Shown one piece after another: positions 7,475 through 15,983 of a stretch of 34,493 bases of DNA. Each line of letters begins with the position of its first letter. Within the stretch, counting starts at the first letter, position 1. Made by a program: the position numbers and the translations under genes. This stretch comes from CAJXZP01 sp964195485. Lineage in GTDB: Bacteria; Bacteroidota; Bacteroidia; Flavobacteriales_G; Salibacteraceae. Location of the stretch: contig CAXMPG010000025.1 of NCBI GenBank assembly GCA_964195485.1, forward strand, positions 1 to 34,493, written 5' to 3'. The notes beneath the pieces were generated by a model. The model was not told the DNA's origin and did no database searches. It saw only the letters and a program-made list of their open reading frames with translations.

Positions 7475-9311
7475 CCATAATAGAAGTTCCGTACTTTTTG
7501 GTGGATGAAATTTCAATGGTTCCATTGGTGCTTTCGACCCTAGATTTCATGTTTTTTATTCCCGTACCCTGGTAATTTTTGTTGTACTGGAAACCAACCC
7601 CATTATCCTCAATAGCCAAAACCAATTCATTTTTATGATAAAAAAATTGAATATCCACACTGGTGGCTTTTGCATGTTTTTCAATGTTACTTAAAGCATT
7701 TTGAACAATTCTGTACAGATGCTTTGATACGGTTTGGTCTAACTCTTTTGGTAAATCAAAAATTTGAAGGTTTATAGCGGTGTCATCCGATTGGTGACTA
7801 AAAACCAAATGCCGGATTGAAATCAAAAATTCATTACTCGTAAAAGATAATGGAGCCAAGCCATGCGATAAACTCCTTACTTTTTTTGTAATGCGTTCAA
7901 ACTGTTTTATTACATCACTTTCTGCGTCTTCGTTAGCCTCTGTTTTACGTTTTAGGTGACTCAACCTACTTCCAATGTCATCGTGTAAATCAGAAGAGAT
8001 AATAGCCTTCTCTGTTTCAATTCCGCTGAGGTAAGAATCAACCATCTGCTTCTTACTATTCTGAATCATATTGACCAATCTCAACCGGTCATTATCATTC
8101 ACCTTCGACCAATAGGCAAGTCCCATTGCGAACACCACAATTTCAATCAACGACCCGATAAACAGCGGATTAAAAGTAATTTTGTTTTCGCTTATTACCC
8201 CAGATTCAATTAAGATAATAGACAATCCCGCAAATAAAACCGCCATAAATGCCACCCAAAAGAACCCCACAATAACTCTTTGTTTGTTGAACGTAAGGAT
8301 AGAGGAAATCAAAACAAGCACCAATGAAAATAACAAAGTGAAATTTTGAATATTTAGGTAAATAATGGTCTGGGTATCATGCCACCAAGGGGTAGAAATC
8401 CACCAGAGCAAGGAGACATTTAAAATAACAATAAGGAAGGTGTAGAATTTATTTAGGTGGGGCAAAAACTTTTTAATATTCAATAGCAGCCTAATAAAAT
8501 GGATTAGGGCCGAAGTGCTAAAAGTGATGAAAAACGGTCTCGCATAATCATTTACTTCTTCTAAATTAGGATAAACCATTTGAAACATCAGACCCGTATG
8601 CGCTAATAGGTATAGTCCTAGAAAGAAAATGTAGAAGGCATACCAAAAGAATATTTCTTGCTTAAGAATGGAGTAAACAAAAAGCGAGAAGAAAATAATT
8701 AGCAGTAAAATGCCAAAGTAAATCCCGTACATAAAATAAACAGAACGTTCTTCTTTATCAAAAATGGTGCTGTCTTTTAAAGATATTGGAATACTCAAAG
8801 AGGCGCTTCTTTTATCGGCCATTACCAAAAAAGTGCGGGTTTCATTTGGCTTAAAACGAACCGGAACGGCCACATTTCTATTAATAAACGTCCTTTCATA
8901 AAACGGAATATGGTCACCCCCAGAATAGATTAAATCCTGATTTTTAGCATTCCAAACTTTCAATAAATCAATATGAGGATTACTCACAATAAGAACTTCA
9001 TCTAGCACCTTACTGGATGTGTTTTGTATGGAAAACTGCAGCCAGTAAAGCTCCGTAGTAAAACCAAATGTGGTAGAAGTGGCTGCTTTTAAATTTTTGG
9101 TTTCAGAAAAATACGCTAATACTTGGGCGGGGCTATTTTGTTCTGGAGTATGAAATACTAGGATACCGCTCGTTACATTAGATTTCTTAAATTGAGAATC
9201 TATCAACAACGTATCACCTGCAAGTGCGCTATTCACGACTATAAAAAGAAGCGTAAAAGCTAAGCTCAACTTCGTTCCTAAATGACGATATGTATCCCGC
9301 TTTAACGTCAT
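7458..9311 (-). CDS. 7TMR-DISM sensor histidine kinase (HisKA_3)
   Basis: 617 residues. Signal peptide at about 14-32, a periplasmic 7TMR-DISMED2 type beta domain at about 40-180, and seven membrane helices at about 192-402 (7TMR-DISM_7TM). A dimerisation/phospho-acceptor HisKA_3 helix follows with His443 in SSDLHDDIGSRLSHLK. The HATPase_c domain has the N-box NALSNIEKHAKA, G1 EDNGVGF at 568-574 and G2 GTGIKNM at 582-588. It is a complete membrane kinase that probably senses a periplasmic ligand. The ATG overlaps the stop of the upstream paralogue as ATGA, so translation is coupled. The NarL-type regulator at 10862-11512 is the likely partner. Confidence 0.93.
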   Translation of the reverse strand: MTLKRDTYRHLGTKLSLAFTLLFIVVNSALAGDTLLIDSQFKKSNVTSGILVFHTPEQNSPAQVLAYFSETKNLKAATSTTFGFTTELYWLQFSIQNTSSKVLDEVLIVSNPHIDLLKVWNAKNQDLIYSGGDHIPFYERTFINRNVAVPVRFKPNETRTFLVMADKRSASLSIPISLKDSTIFDKEERSVYFMYGIYFGILLLIIFFSLFVYSILKQEIFFWYAFYIFFLGLYLLAHTGLMFQMVYPNLEEVNDYARPFFITFSTSALIHFIRLLLNIKKFLPHLNKFYTFLIVILNVSLLWWISTPWWHDTQTIIYLNIQNFTLLFSLVLVLISSILTFNKQRVIVGFFWVAFMAVLFAGLSIILIESGVISENKITFNPLFIGSLIEIVVFAMGLAYWSKVNDNDRLRLVNMIQNSKKQMVDSYLSGIETEKAIISSDLHDDIGSRLSHLKRKTEANEDAESDVIKQFERITKKVRSLSHGLAPLSFTSNEFLISIRHLVFSHQSDDTAINLQIFDLPKELDQTVSKHLYRIVQNALSNIEKHAKATSVDIQFFYHKNELVLAIEDNGVGFQYNKNYQGTGIKNMKSRVESTNGTIEISSTKKYGTSIMVTIPD

Positions 9312-10777
9312 TTAATAAAGCTAATTACAATTAGTATAGAGACCCCATTCCCCGGAGAAGTACTTAAATTAAATGTACCATTAATCACAGCTACCCGTTG
9401 TCGCATATTGATTAGTCCAATGCCATCAGTTCTATTTTTACTATCAAAACCTACCCCATTATCTTCTATAGATAGGATTAATTCTTTCTCATTTTGAATA
9501 ATTTGAATTTCAATTTTAGTGGCTTTAGCGTACTTTTCAATGTTTTGGATCGCTTCTTGAATGATATTATACAAGTTCGTCTCTACCTCTGAAGTAATAG
9601 GTTCTGAAAAGTTGAAAAAATCAAAACTGAATGTAGTTTTAGCCGTCTGATGTTGCGTAATTAAAGCTTGAACCTTTTTAATAAATCCGGTATTTGTTCC
9701 TTTAGTCCCTTCTAGTTTTACAGAAATGTTTTTTACATCATGTTGGATTTCTTGAAGTTCATTATAGGTCTCGGTATCCTCTTTGTGCGCTAATTTAAGA
9801 TTTTGTTTTAGCGTTTCTATTTCTGAAAGAACACTGTATTCTAACTCATTTACAATTCTATTTCGCTCTTCTTCTACCCCTAGTAAGTAGGATTCTAGCA
9901 GGTCTTTTTTAGTTTGACGTATCTCTTGCCAAAGAGATTCTCTTTTTTCTCCTAATTTTTTTATCCGGTACAAAATCGATACGGAAAAGAAAAGAATATG
10001 AATAGCAATTAATAAAATCCCGAATTGAAATGAGTTTATATAATTCGGTGCATAATCTAATTCAATAGCGGTCAAAACAAACCCCGCTAGAATTAAAAAT
10101 ACTAAAGAGCTCACTACTAATTTTGCTTGTATTGGGGTTTGCTCTTCATTTTTTCTAGTGCCTAATAGCATTAGAATTATAGCGACTAAAAAGAAAGCTC
10201 TAATTCCAATAACCACAAACTCTTTATCCGGAATGACAAAATATAAAGCCGTCAATATAGCCGTAACTACTAGTATGATATTTAGCCATTTGTGGATCTG
10301 TTTAAACTGGGTCTTGGTATTTAATAGAAACTGAAAAAACTGCTTAAAACTAGCGAAAATGAAGAATGAGTTAACACTACTTAAGTCACTAAAATAATGC
10401 GAGTCTGTTGAAATAATAGACCCCGACAGCCAAAAAACTTGAATGGAAACCGTGAACACATAAAGAAAGAACCAGAGGAATAAAGGTTGCTTTATATTGA
10501 AGTACACCAAAAATGAATAAATCAATAAAATGAGAATGAATCCCAAAAAAACGCCCATACTAAAAAGCTCTTTAAAGGATTTTGTCTTGATTTCAGAATT
10601 ATTGGCTTCTTGTATTTCAATTTGTGAATTAACTCGTGTACTTGGGTTCTCTATTTTAGAATAAGCTTCTGTTAAAACAGGGACACTAAAATCCTGATTT
10701 TGGGCGAGTATAGTATTCCCCAAATAAAAAATAAATAAAAATATATGTAGTAGTGGCCAATTTGTTTTTAGTCTCAT
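9308..10777 (-). CDS. Degenerate 7TM sensor kinase lacking the phospho-acceptor histidine
   Basis: 489 residues, a shorter paralogue of the following gene. It has a signal peptide (about 8-25), only about 45 residues before the first helix (no DISMED2 domain), seven membrane helices between about 73 and 270, then a coiled HisKA_3-like helix and an HATPase_c domain. The HisKA_3 motif reads EEERNRIVNELEYSVLSEIE: where related kinases have Leu-His-Asp it has Leu-Glu-Tyr, so the histidine is Glu313 and the acidic residue Tyr314. The ATPase motifs look intact (N-box EAIQNIEKYAKA, G1 EDNGVGF at 438-444, G2 GIGLINM at 452-458). It could act as a pseudokinase modulating its partner or phosphorylate it in a heterodimer. 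It ends in a 4-base ATGA overlap with the downstream kinase. Confidence 0.88.
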   Translation of the reverse strand: MRLKTNWPLLHIFLFIFYLGNTILAQNQDFSVPVLTEAYSKIENPSTRVNSQIEIQEANNSEIKTKSFKELFSMGVFLGFILILLIYSFLVYFNIKQPLFLWFFLYVFTVSIQVFWLSGSIISTDSHYFSDLSSVNSFFIFASFKQFFQFLLNTKTQFKQIHKWLNIILVVTAILTALYFVIPDKEFVVIGIRAFFLVAIILMLLGTRKNEEQTPIQAKLVVSSLVFLILAGFVLTAIELDYAPNYINSFQFGILLIAIHILFFSVSILYRIKKLGEKRESLWQEIRQTKKDLLESYLLGVEEERNRIVNELEYSVLSEIETLKQNLKLAHKEDTETYNELQEIQHDVKNISVKLEGTKGTNTGFIKKVQALITQHQTAKTTFSFDFFNFSEPITSEVETNLYNIIQEAIQNIEKYAKATKIEIQIIQNEKELILSIEDNGVGFDSKNRTDGIGLINMRQRVAVINGTFNLSTSPGNGVSILIVISFIK

Positions 10778-10804
10778 AACCCCAAGTAGCGAGGTAAAGA
10801 TAGA

Positions 10805-10821
10805 CCAACCGTAACGGTTGG
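10805..10821. promoter_or_regulatory. 17-bp palindrome between regulator and kinase genes
   Basis: CCAACCG-TAA-CGGTTGG is perfect over 7-bp arms. It lies 28 bases before the first kinase start and 40 bases after the regulator stop. There is no T-run after it on the minus strand, so it is a poor terminator. It could be an operator, perhaps for the adjacent NarL-type regulator, or an RNA processing hairpin. Confidence 0.4.
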
Positions 10822-10861
10822 AATTAATTATTGAGAAAAATATGTAAAAGAATACGGCAAC

Positions 10862-11512
10862 CTAATCCATTAAATCATAGGAATGTGCAAAGTTGACCAA
10901 CTCAGGCAAGTTCTTTACATCTAACTTTCTATAAATATTTCTTCTATGGGTTTCAATCGTATTTACAGATAGAAATAGCTCCTTCGCAATTAGTGCGGTA
11001 GTATGTCCTTTCACTATCAATTGAACAATTTCTTTTTCGCGCATGGTTAACTTAATCACATTTGAAAAAGACTCCTTAAACATGGAGCCTTCTGGGTGAT
11101 TTAAACCTTCTTGCAAATAGAATTCATCGCTTTTAGGCCTGCGCATAACATCCAATAATGTTTGATTAGAAACATCTTTTAAAAGATATGCGTTTGCCCC
11201 AGCAGATTTCGCTTTTTTAATCATTGTTGGATCATCATACATAGTGATGACAATGATATTTATTTCAGAATCAGTTTGACGAAGAAATTCTATTACTTCC
11301 AACCCATTTAGCCCTGGGACATTTAAGTCGAGTAATAGAATGTCAATATCTAAAAACGGAATTTTCTTTGCTGTATACGTTCCATTATGCGCAGTTTCCA
11401 CCAATTCAAACTCCTCAGAATTTTTATCAATAATACCCGTCAAACCATCTATAAATATAAGATGATCCTCACAAATAAACACACGCTTTTTAGATGGTAT
11501 AGCAGCTTTCAT
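10862..11512 (-). CDS. NarL/FixJ-type response regulator
   Basis: 216 residues. The receiver domain (about 9-125) has the acidic pair ED at 15-16, phospho-acceptor Asp62 in ILLLDLNVPG, Thr90 and Lys112. A LuxR-type helix-turn-helix covers about 154-212 (LTMREKEIVQLIVKGHTTAL ... NTIETHRRNIYRKL). It is the probable output of the two sensor kinases downstream on the same strand, 84 bases away. The gene order regulator then kinases suggests autoregulated expression. The ATG at 11512 is used. Confidence 0.93.
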   Translation of the reverse strand: MKAAIPSKKRVFICEDHLIFIDGLTGIIDKNSEEFELVETAHNGTYTAKKIPFLDIDILLLDLNVPGLNGLEVIEFLRQTDSEINIIVITMYDDPTMIKKAKSAGANAYLLKDVSNQTLLDVMRRPKSDEFYLQEGLNHPEGSMFKESFSNVIKLTMREKEIVQLIVKGHTTALIAKELFLSVNTIETHRRNIYRKLDVKNLPELVNFAHSYDLMD

Positions 11513-11577
11513 TTTATTCCCCCTGAAACAAGTGACTAAAATAACATTTTTACCAATCCATCAAACTAATATGAGGA

Positions 11578-13719
11578 CTAACTTAAAGTAAAGTCTAATC
11601 TTCTATTCGCTAAATCAGCGTCTTTTACGGTAATCTCAACCTCATCTCCAAGTTGATACGCTTTACCTGTATTCTGTCCAACAATACGATGTTGACCTTC
11701 ATCAAAAGTAAAATAGTCACCGCTAATTTCTCTTAAACGAACCATTCCTTCACATTTGTTTTCTACGATTTCTACGTAAATCCCCCATTCGGTTACTCCC
11801 GAAATTAGGCCTTTGAAAGATTTCCCTATCTCATTTTCCATGAATAATACTTGGAAATATTTGATCGATTGACGTTCTGCATCCGAAGCTTTTTTCTCTT
11901 GGGCAGAACTATGTTTACACCACTTTTCATACGCAGCATCATCGGCAGATGATTTTCCATCCAAGTATCTTTGAAGTAAGCGATGAACCATCATATCTGG
12001 ATACCTACGAATAGGAGAGGTGAAATGTGTGTAGTGCTTAAACCCAAGTCCATAATGACCAATGTTTTGTGTGCTATACACGGCCTTAGCCATTGTTCTA
12101 ATCGCTAAATGCTCAATCATTTGTTCTTCACGCTGTCCTTGAACTTCCATTAAAAGCTTGTTCATTGACTCCGCAATATTTTCTGTATTGGTATTGAATT
12201 TATACCCAAACGTTTTGATAAACTCTGTAAAAGCTAATAGCTTTTCTGGATTTGGCTTATCATGAATTCGGTACACAAAAGTTTTTACCGGATCACCTTT
12301 TTGAGGTAATGCGATGAGTTGTGCAACCGCTTTATTGGCCAACAACATAAACTCTTCAATCAATTTATGGGCGTCTTTCTGAATCTTGAAATAAACGCCT
12401 GCAGGTTTCTTAAACTCATCTAATTTAAAACGAACCTCTACCTTATCAAAAGCAATAGAACCTTCTTCTAATCGTTGCTTACGAATAGTTTTAGCGAGGG
12501 TATTTAGTTGAATTAATTCTTCTGAATACTCGCCTTTACCCGCTTCTAAAATATCTTGAACCTCATCATACGCAAATCGTCTATCGGAATGAATAATCGT
12601 CCTACCAATCCACGTATTTACGATTTTAGCATCCGGAGTAATTTCAAAAATAGATGCGAAAGTCAGCTTATCTTCATTAGGTCTCAACGAACAAACCCCG
12701 TTAGATAAAACTTCTGGAAGCATGGGTACCACTCTATCTACAAGGTAAACAGAAGTAGCTCTTTGAATCGCTTCTTGGTCAATCATATCACCCGGTTGCA
12801 CGTAATGTGTTACATCAGCAATATGAACTCCAATTTCAAAATTTCCGTTTTCTAAGGTCTTAAATGATAATGCATCATCAAAATCTTTCGCGTCAACAGG
12901 ATCAATAGTGAAAGTGGTTACTTTTCTGTAATCCTTTCTTGCTTTCAACTCCGCTTCACCAATAGTTAACGAAATTTTAGAAGCTACTTTCTCTACGTTT
13001 TCAGGAAACTTATGCGGTAAATCAAACTGTGCTAAAATGGAATATGCTTCCGTATCGGCATCGCCTACTTTACCCAAAACATCTGTTACCTCTCCAAACG
13101 GACTGGAAGCATCTTTGGGCCATTCTGTTATCCTAGCGATACATTTCTCTCCGTTTTTAGCTCCTTTAAGTTTGCTAAGTGGAATAAAAATATCGACAGG
13201 CATATTAGCTTTATCCGGTATTAAGAAAGCGAAATTTTTGGAGATATCAATAATCCCAACAAAATTTTCTTGCGCTCTCTCAAGGATCTCAGTTACTTGA
13301 CCCGAATGATTTTTACCTCTTTGTTTAGCTAATAAAGCCACTTTTACGATATCACCATCTAACGCATGATGAACAAATTTTGGCGGAATAAAAACATCGT
13401 CTTCTAATTGGTCAGAAATCACAAAAGCTACGCCATTTCTTTTAAGCTCAATTTTACCTTCAATAAATTTAGGCGTAGAAATCATTGCGAATTTACCCGG
13501 TTCTGTTTCTTTTATTTTCCCAGCAGATTTTAATCCGCCAAGAGCCTTAATAACGATATTTTTATCGCTCCCACTAGTGAAACCTAGCCGAGCGGATATT
13601 TGTTTGTGATTAAGTATTTTATTAGGTGCTTGTGTAAAAACATCTAAGATATTGTCTTTTATATTTTTAAGGTTTTTTCCTTTTTTGGAATGTATTTTTC
13701 CTTTGTTTTTTCTTCCCAT
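11578..13719 (-). CDS. rnr: Ribonuclease R
   Basis: 713 residues. Order: a strongly basic N-terminus (MGRKNKGKIHSKKGKNLK), a winged-helix-like domain, cold-shock OB domains (about 75-220), the RNB catalytic domain (about 255-590) with the Asp cluster in TIDPVDAKDFDDALSF, and a C-terminal S1 domain (ISGVTEWGIYVEIVENKCEG). It degrades structured RNA processively from the 3' end. It stops directly after S1, so the basic tail of E. coli RNase R is missing; the lysine-rich N-terminus may replace it. The ATG at 13719 is preceded by a leader of about 90 bases holding two inverted repeats. Confidence 0.95.
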   Translation of the reverse strand: MGRKNKGKIHSKKGKNLKNIKDNILDVFTQAPNKILNHKQISARLGFTSGSDKNIVIKALGGLKSAGKIKETEPGKFAMISTPKFIEGKIELKRNGVAFVISDQLEDDVFIPPKFVHHALDGDIVKVALLAKQRGKNHSGQVTEILERAQENFVGIIDISKNFAFLIPDKANMPVDIFIPLSKLKGAKNGEKCIARITEWPKDASSPFGEVTDVLGKVGDADTEAYSILAQFDLPHKFPENVEKVASKISLTIGEAELKARKDYRKVTTFTIDPVDAKDFDDALSFKTLENGNFEIGVHIADVTHYVQPGDMIDQEAIQRATSVYLVDRVVPMLPEVLSNGVCSLRPNEDKLTFASIFEITPDAKIVNTWIGRTIIHSDRRFAYDEVQDILEAGKGEYSEELIQLNTLAKTIRKQRLEEGSIAFDKVEVRFKLDEFKKPAGVYFKIQKDAHKLIEEFMLLANKAVAQLIALPQKGDPVKTFVYRIHDKPNPEKLLAFTEFIKTFGYKFNTNTENIAESMNKLLMEVQGQREEQMIEHLAIRTMAKAVYSTQNIGHYGLGFKHYTHFTSPIRRYPDMMVHRLLQRYLDGKSSADDAAYEKWCKHSSAQEKKASDAERQSIKYFQVLFMENEIGKSFKGLISGVTEWGIYVEIVENKCEGMVRLREISGDYFTFDEGQHRIVGQNTGKAYQLGDEVEITVKDADLANRRLDFTLS

Positions 13720-13735
13720 GAAATATTATTGGGTG

Positions 13736-13753
13736 TCCTGATATTAATCAGGA
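13736..13753 (-). promoter_or_regulatory. Hairpin in the rnr leader next to the start codon
   Basis: TCCTGAT-ATTA-ATCAGGA is a perfect 7-bp stem with a 4-base loop, ending 16 bases before the rnr ATG in the mRNA. It could hinder ribosome loading or be cut by an RNase. Function is inferred from position only. Confidence 0.4.
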
Positions 13754-13773
13754 GGTACTACGAGAATTTCTTT

Positions 13774-13798
13774 GTGATTTTCACGTGAAGGGCATCAC
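13774..13798. repeat. Interrupted palindrome in the rnr leader
   Basis: GTGAT and ATCAC flank a perfect TTCACGTGAA palindrome (13780-13789). It lies between the putative rnr -7 element and the start-proximal hairpin, so it would be transcribed. It could be an operator or a second leader stem-loop. Confidence 0.35.
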
Positions 13799-13817
13799 GC
13801 AGCGATTAATTATGGTG

Positions 13818-13825
13818 CAAATGTA
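13818..13825 (-). promoter_or_regulatory. -7 promoter element for rnr
   Basis: On the minus strand the bases read TACATTTG, a perfect TAnnTTTG match, implying a leader of roughly 90 bases before the rnr start codon. No clear TTTG upstream element was found. Confidence 0.5.
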
Positions 13826-14035
13826 GGGTTTTATATGTTAATGGGATATTTTGTTTGTATTAGCAAATAGTTAAATCAAATAATCAACGTAAATAAAAAG
13901 GTATTTGACCCTGTAATATGGGACTTAAAATTGTTCTTTATCGAACAATAAATACATCGCCTACCTAACACCTTTTTATGAGAAACGCAGCTGGAATAAT
14001 TAAGTCTCACTCACCTAACAAAAGAGTTAGTTTGT
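13826..14035. other. Intergenic region between rnr and ferritin promoters
   Basis: It contains a 7-bp inverted repeat at 13930-13949 (ATTGTTC / GAACAAT, 6-base loop) and is otherwise featureless and AT-rich. The in-frame extension of the ferritin frame back to 13978 is not coding-like because it crosses the ferritin promoter. Confidence 0.4.
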
Positions 14036-14043
14036 TATCTTTG
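14036..14043 (+). promoter_or_regulatory. -7 promoter element for ferritin
   Basis: TATCTTTG is a perfect TAnnTTTG match placed 15 bases before the ferritin ATG, giving a very short leader. Confidence 0.5.
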
Positions 14044-14058
14044 AGAAAAATTACAACT

Positions 14059-14580
14059 ATGTTTTCAAAGAAAGTAGAAGCGGCTTTAAATAAGCAAATC
14101 ATATTAGAAGGATTTTCATCTAATATATATTTATCAATGGCTGTTTGGGCTGAAAAACAAGGTTTTGAGGGAGTGGCTAACTTCATGTATAAACATTCAG
14201 ATGAAGAGCGTCAACACATGCTAAAACTCATCAAGTTTATGACAGAGCGTGGAGCAGATGCACAAGTTCCTGCTATTGAAGAACCACCTCATAATTTTGA
14301 TAATTTAAAAGCTCTTTTTACCGAGTTATTAGAACATGAAATAAGAGTGACTAACGAAATCAATAAATTGGTTCATTTAACGTTAGGCGAACAAGATTAT
14401 ACCACGCATAATTTCTTGCAATGGTATGTATCAGAACAAATTGAAGAAGAAGCTTTAGCACGCACTATTCTAGATAAATTAAAAATTATTGGTACAGAAT
14501 CTGGTAGCGGAATTTATATGTTTGACAGAGATATTGCTCAAATTGTAGTGATTTCAGCTAGTGTTGATCAAGCAGGGTAA
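14059..14580 (+). CDS. ftnA: Ferritin (non-haem, FtnA type)
   Basis: 173 residues, the usual bacterial ferritin length. The ferroxidase ligands fall at the same numbers as in E. coli FtnA: Glu17, Glu50, His53, Glu94, Gln127 and Glu130. The signature NFLQWYVSEQIEEE is near-identical to the E. coli helix. It oxidises Fe(II) and stores iron in a 24-subunit cytosolic shell, also limiting Fenton chemistry. I chose the ATG at 14059 because it gives the family N-terminus and follows a good -7 element; longer frames from 13978 would include the promoter. The next gene starts 10 bases after the stop. Confidence 0.95.
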   Translation: MFSKKVEAALNKQIILEGFSSNIYLSMAVWAEKQGFEGVANFMYKHSDEERQHMLKLIKFMTERGADAQVPAIEEPPHNFDNLKALFTELLEHEIRVTNEINKLVHLTLGEQDYTTHNFLQWYVSEQIEEEALARTILDKLKIIGTESGSGIYMFDRDIAQIVVISASVDQAG

Positions 14581-14590
14581 TACGTACTAA

Positions 14591-15169
14591 ATGGATTTTA
14601 ATTACATTGATGGCTTTGTATTAATTGCCTTAGCATTCTCTTTTTATAAAGGGTTTTCTAAAGGTTTTGTAATTGTACTAGCCTCCTTTGTAGCTTTAAT
14701 TCTTGGGGTTATTGGCGCCATTTATTTTTCGGATGTAGTGGCCGAATTACTTAAAAGTAAAACAGAAATTAACGAAGAGTATATTTCTATTACTGCATTT
14801 TCTATCACCTTTATGGGAATCATCTTTGGCGTTCATTTAATTGCCAAAATTGTAAATCAAGCTGTAAAGATGGTCGCTTTAGGTCCACTTAATAAAATTA
14901 TGGGAGGCGTTTTTTCAATGCTTAAAACCATCATTTTATTAAGTGTGACTTTCTATATATTTGATTTCTTAAACACGCAAATAACCATCGTGAATAAGAA
15001 AACCTTGGATGATTCTGTTGCCTATAATGGAATTAGAAATATTACAGATAAAGTAATTCCGCTTATTACAAAATCAGATTGGTATCACCCGGAGGAAATT
15101 CAAAAAGCTTTAGATGAGGCGAAAGATACGATTGAAGAACAGGTGATAGATAAGGCCTTGGAGCAGTAA
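14591..15169 (+). CDS. cvpA: CvpA-family membrane protein
   Basis: 192 residues. The opening DFNYIDGFVLIALAFSFYKG and the GFSKGFVIVLAS segment are typical of CvpA. Four membrane helices lie at about 8-24, 27-48, 66-88 and 103-127, followed by a cytosolic amphipathic tail rich in Glu and Lys. The family was named from colicin V production in E. coli, where it is co-transcribed with purF; the molecular function is unclear and probably relates to the cell envelope. Here it sits 10 bases behind ferritin and is probably co-transcribed with it. Confidence 0.9.
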   Translation: MDFNYIDGFVLIALAFSFYKGFSKGFVIVLASFVALILGVIGAIYFSDVVAELLKSKTEINEEYISITAFSITFMGIIFGVHLIAKIVNQAVKMVALGPLNKIMGGVFSMLKTIILLSVTFYIFDFLNTQITIVNKKTLDDSVAYNGIRNITDKVIPLITKSDWYHPEEIQKALDEAKDTIEEQVIDKALEQ

Positions 15170-15353
15170 GCTATTGAATCTTTTTCCTTAATGTTTCTTC
15201 ATACGTTAATGGTTCAAACCTTTATTAAAAACACACCGCTATTATTCCTATTCAGTCTCTATTCTAACCATTAAGAAGTGAAGGAAAGTGAAGAGGTATT
15301 TCTTAATGAATCGTAATACCTTAATCTTTGAAATTCTTTTCAATTAACCCCAT

Positions 15354-15385
15354 AAAAAAAGCGCTTCAGATTTCTCTGAAACGCT
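15354..15385 (-). terminator. Rho-independent terminator of the bacilliredoxin gene
   Basis: On the minus strand an 11-bp stem (AGCGTTTCAGA / TCTGAAGCGCT, one G-U pair) with a GAAA tetraloop is followed by seven U residues. It starts 25 bases after the stop codon. Confidence 0.88.
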
Positions 15386-15409
15386 CCTAAATAAATTAGT
15401 TTTTACACT

Positions 15410-15820
15410 CTAGCAAAAAGCATCAAAAGCAGCTGCTAAATTCTCAGCAATAGTTTCTGCGCTATTTCCTTCAATATGGTGACGTTCTAAAAAGTGAACT
15501 AAACGTCCATCTTTAAAAACAGCCATGGAAGGCGATGAAGCTGGATAAGGTAACATGAATTTACGCGCTTGATTGGTCGCATCAGCATCTACACCTGCAA
15601 AAACGGTTAAAAACCTATCTGGTTTCTTTTCGTTAGTAACAGCAATTCTTGCCGCTGGGCGTGCGCTACCTGCAGCACAACCACATACAGAATTCACTAC
15701 CAAAATAGCAGTTCCTTCTTTTTTCATTTCTTCGTTAACCATCTCAACTGTACTCAATTGGGTAAAACCCGCATCAGTAAGCTCTGCAGCCATTGGTTTT
15801 GTTAATTCTGGAGGATACAT
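15410..15820 (-). CDS. Bacilliredoxin, BrxA/BrxB family (YphP/YqiW)
   Basis: 136 residues, complete for the family. The thioredoxin-fold protein has the CxC motif Cys46-Gly47-Cys48 in NSVCGCAAGSARPA, the hallmark of BrxA/B, plus the family's C-terminal cysteine (Cys136). In Bacillus these enzymes remove bacillithiol from mixed disulfides; Bacteroidota also have bacillithiol biosynthesis in many lineages, so the same role is plausible. A putative -7 element lies about 70 bases upstream, and a strong terminator follows, so it is a one-gene unit. Confidence 0.93.
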   Translation of the reverse strand: MYPPELTKPMAAELTDAGFTQLSTVEMVNEEMKKEGTAILVVNSVCGCAAGSARPAARIAVTNEKKPDRFLTVFAGVDADATNQARKFMLPYPASSPSMAVFKDGRLVHFLERHHIEGNSAETIAENLAAAFDAFC

Positions 15821-15891
15821 CTTTTATGTTTTTATTAAATCCGAAATCAGTTGCCCAAATACGGAGAAGTTTCTAGTAAAATATTTGAATG

Positions 15892-15899
15892 CAAATTTA
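15892..15899 (-). promoter_or_regulatory. -7 promoter element for the bacilliredoxin gene
   Basis: The minus strand reads TAAATTTG, a perfect TAnnTTTG match, about 70 bases before the start codon. Confidence 0.45.
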
Positions 15900-15983
15900 C
15901 AGAAAATAAGATGTGACGAGGTAATTATTTTGTTATTGCCTAATTGTAGATTTTTATAGTTATTCCAGGTTACCAATTCCCGA

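Noticed and set aside
13978..14058. N-terminal extension of ferritin
   Set aside because: It crosses a perfect -7 promoter element and has no family match; the ATG at 14059 gives the standard ferritin N-terminus.
15573..15959. Plus-strand 128-codon frame opposite the bacilliredoxin gene
   Set aside because: It is antisense to a well-conserved gene with its own terminator and has no recognisable protein features.
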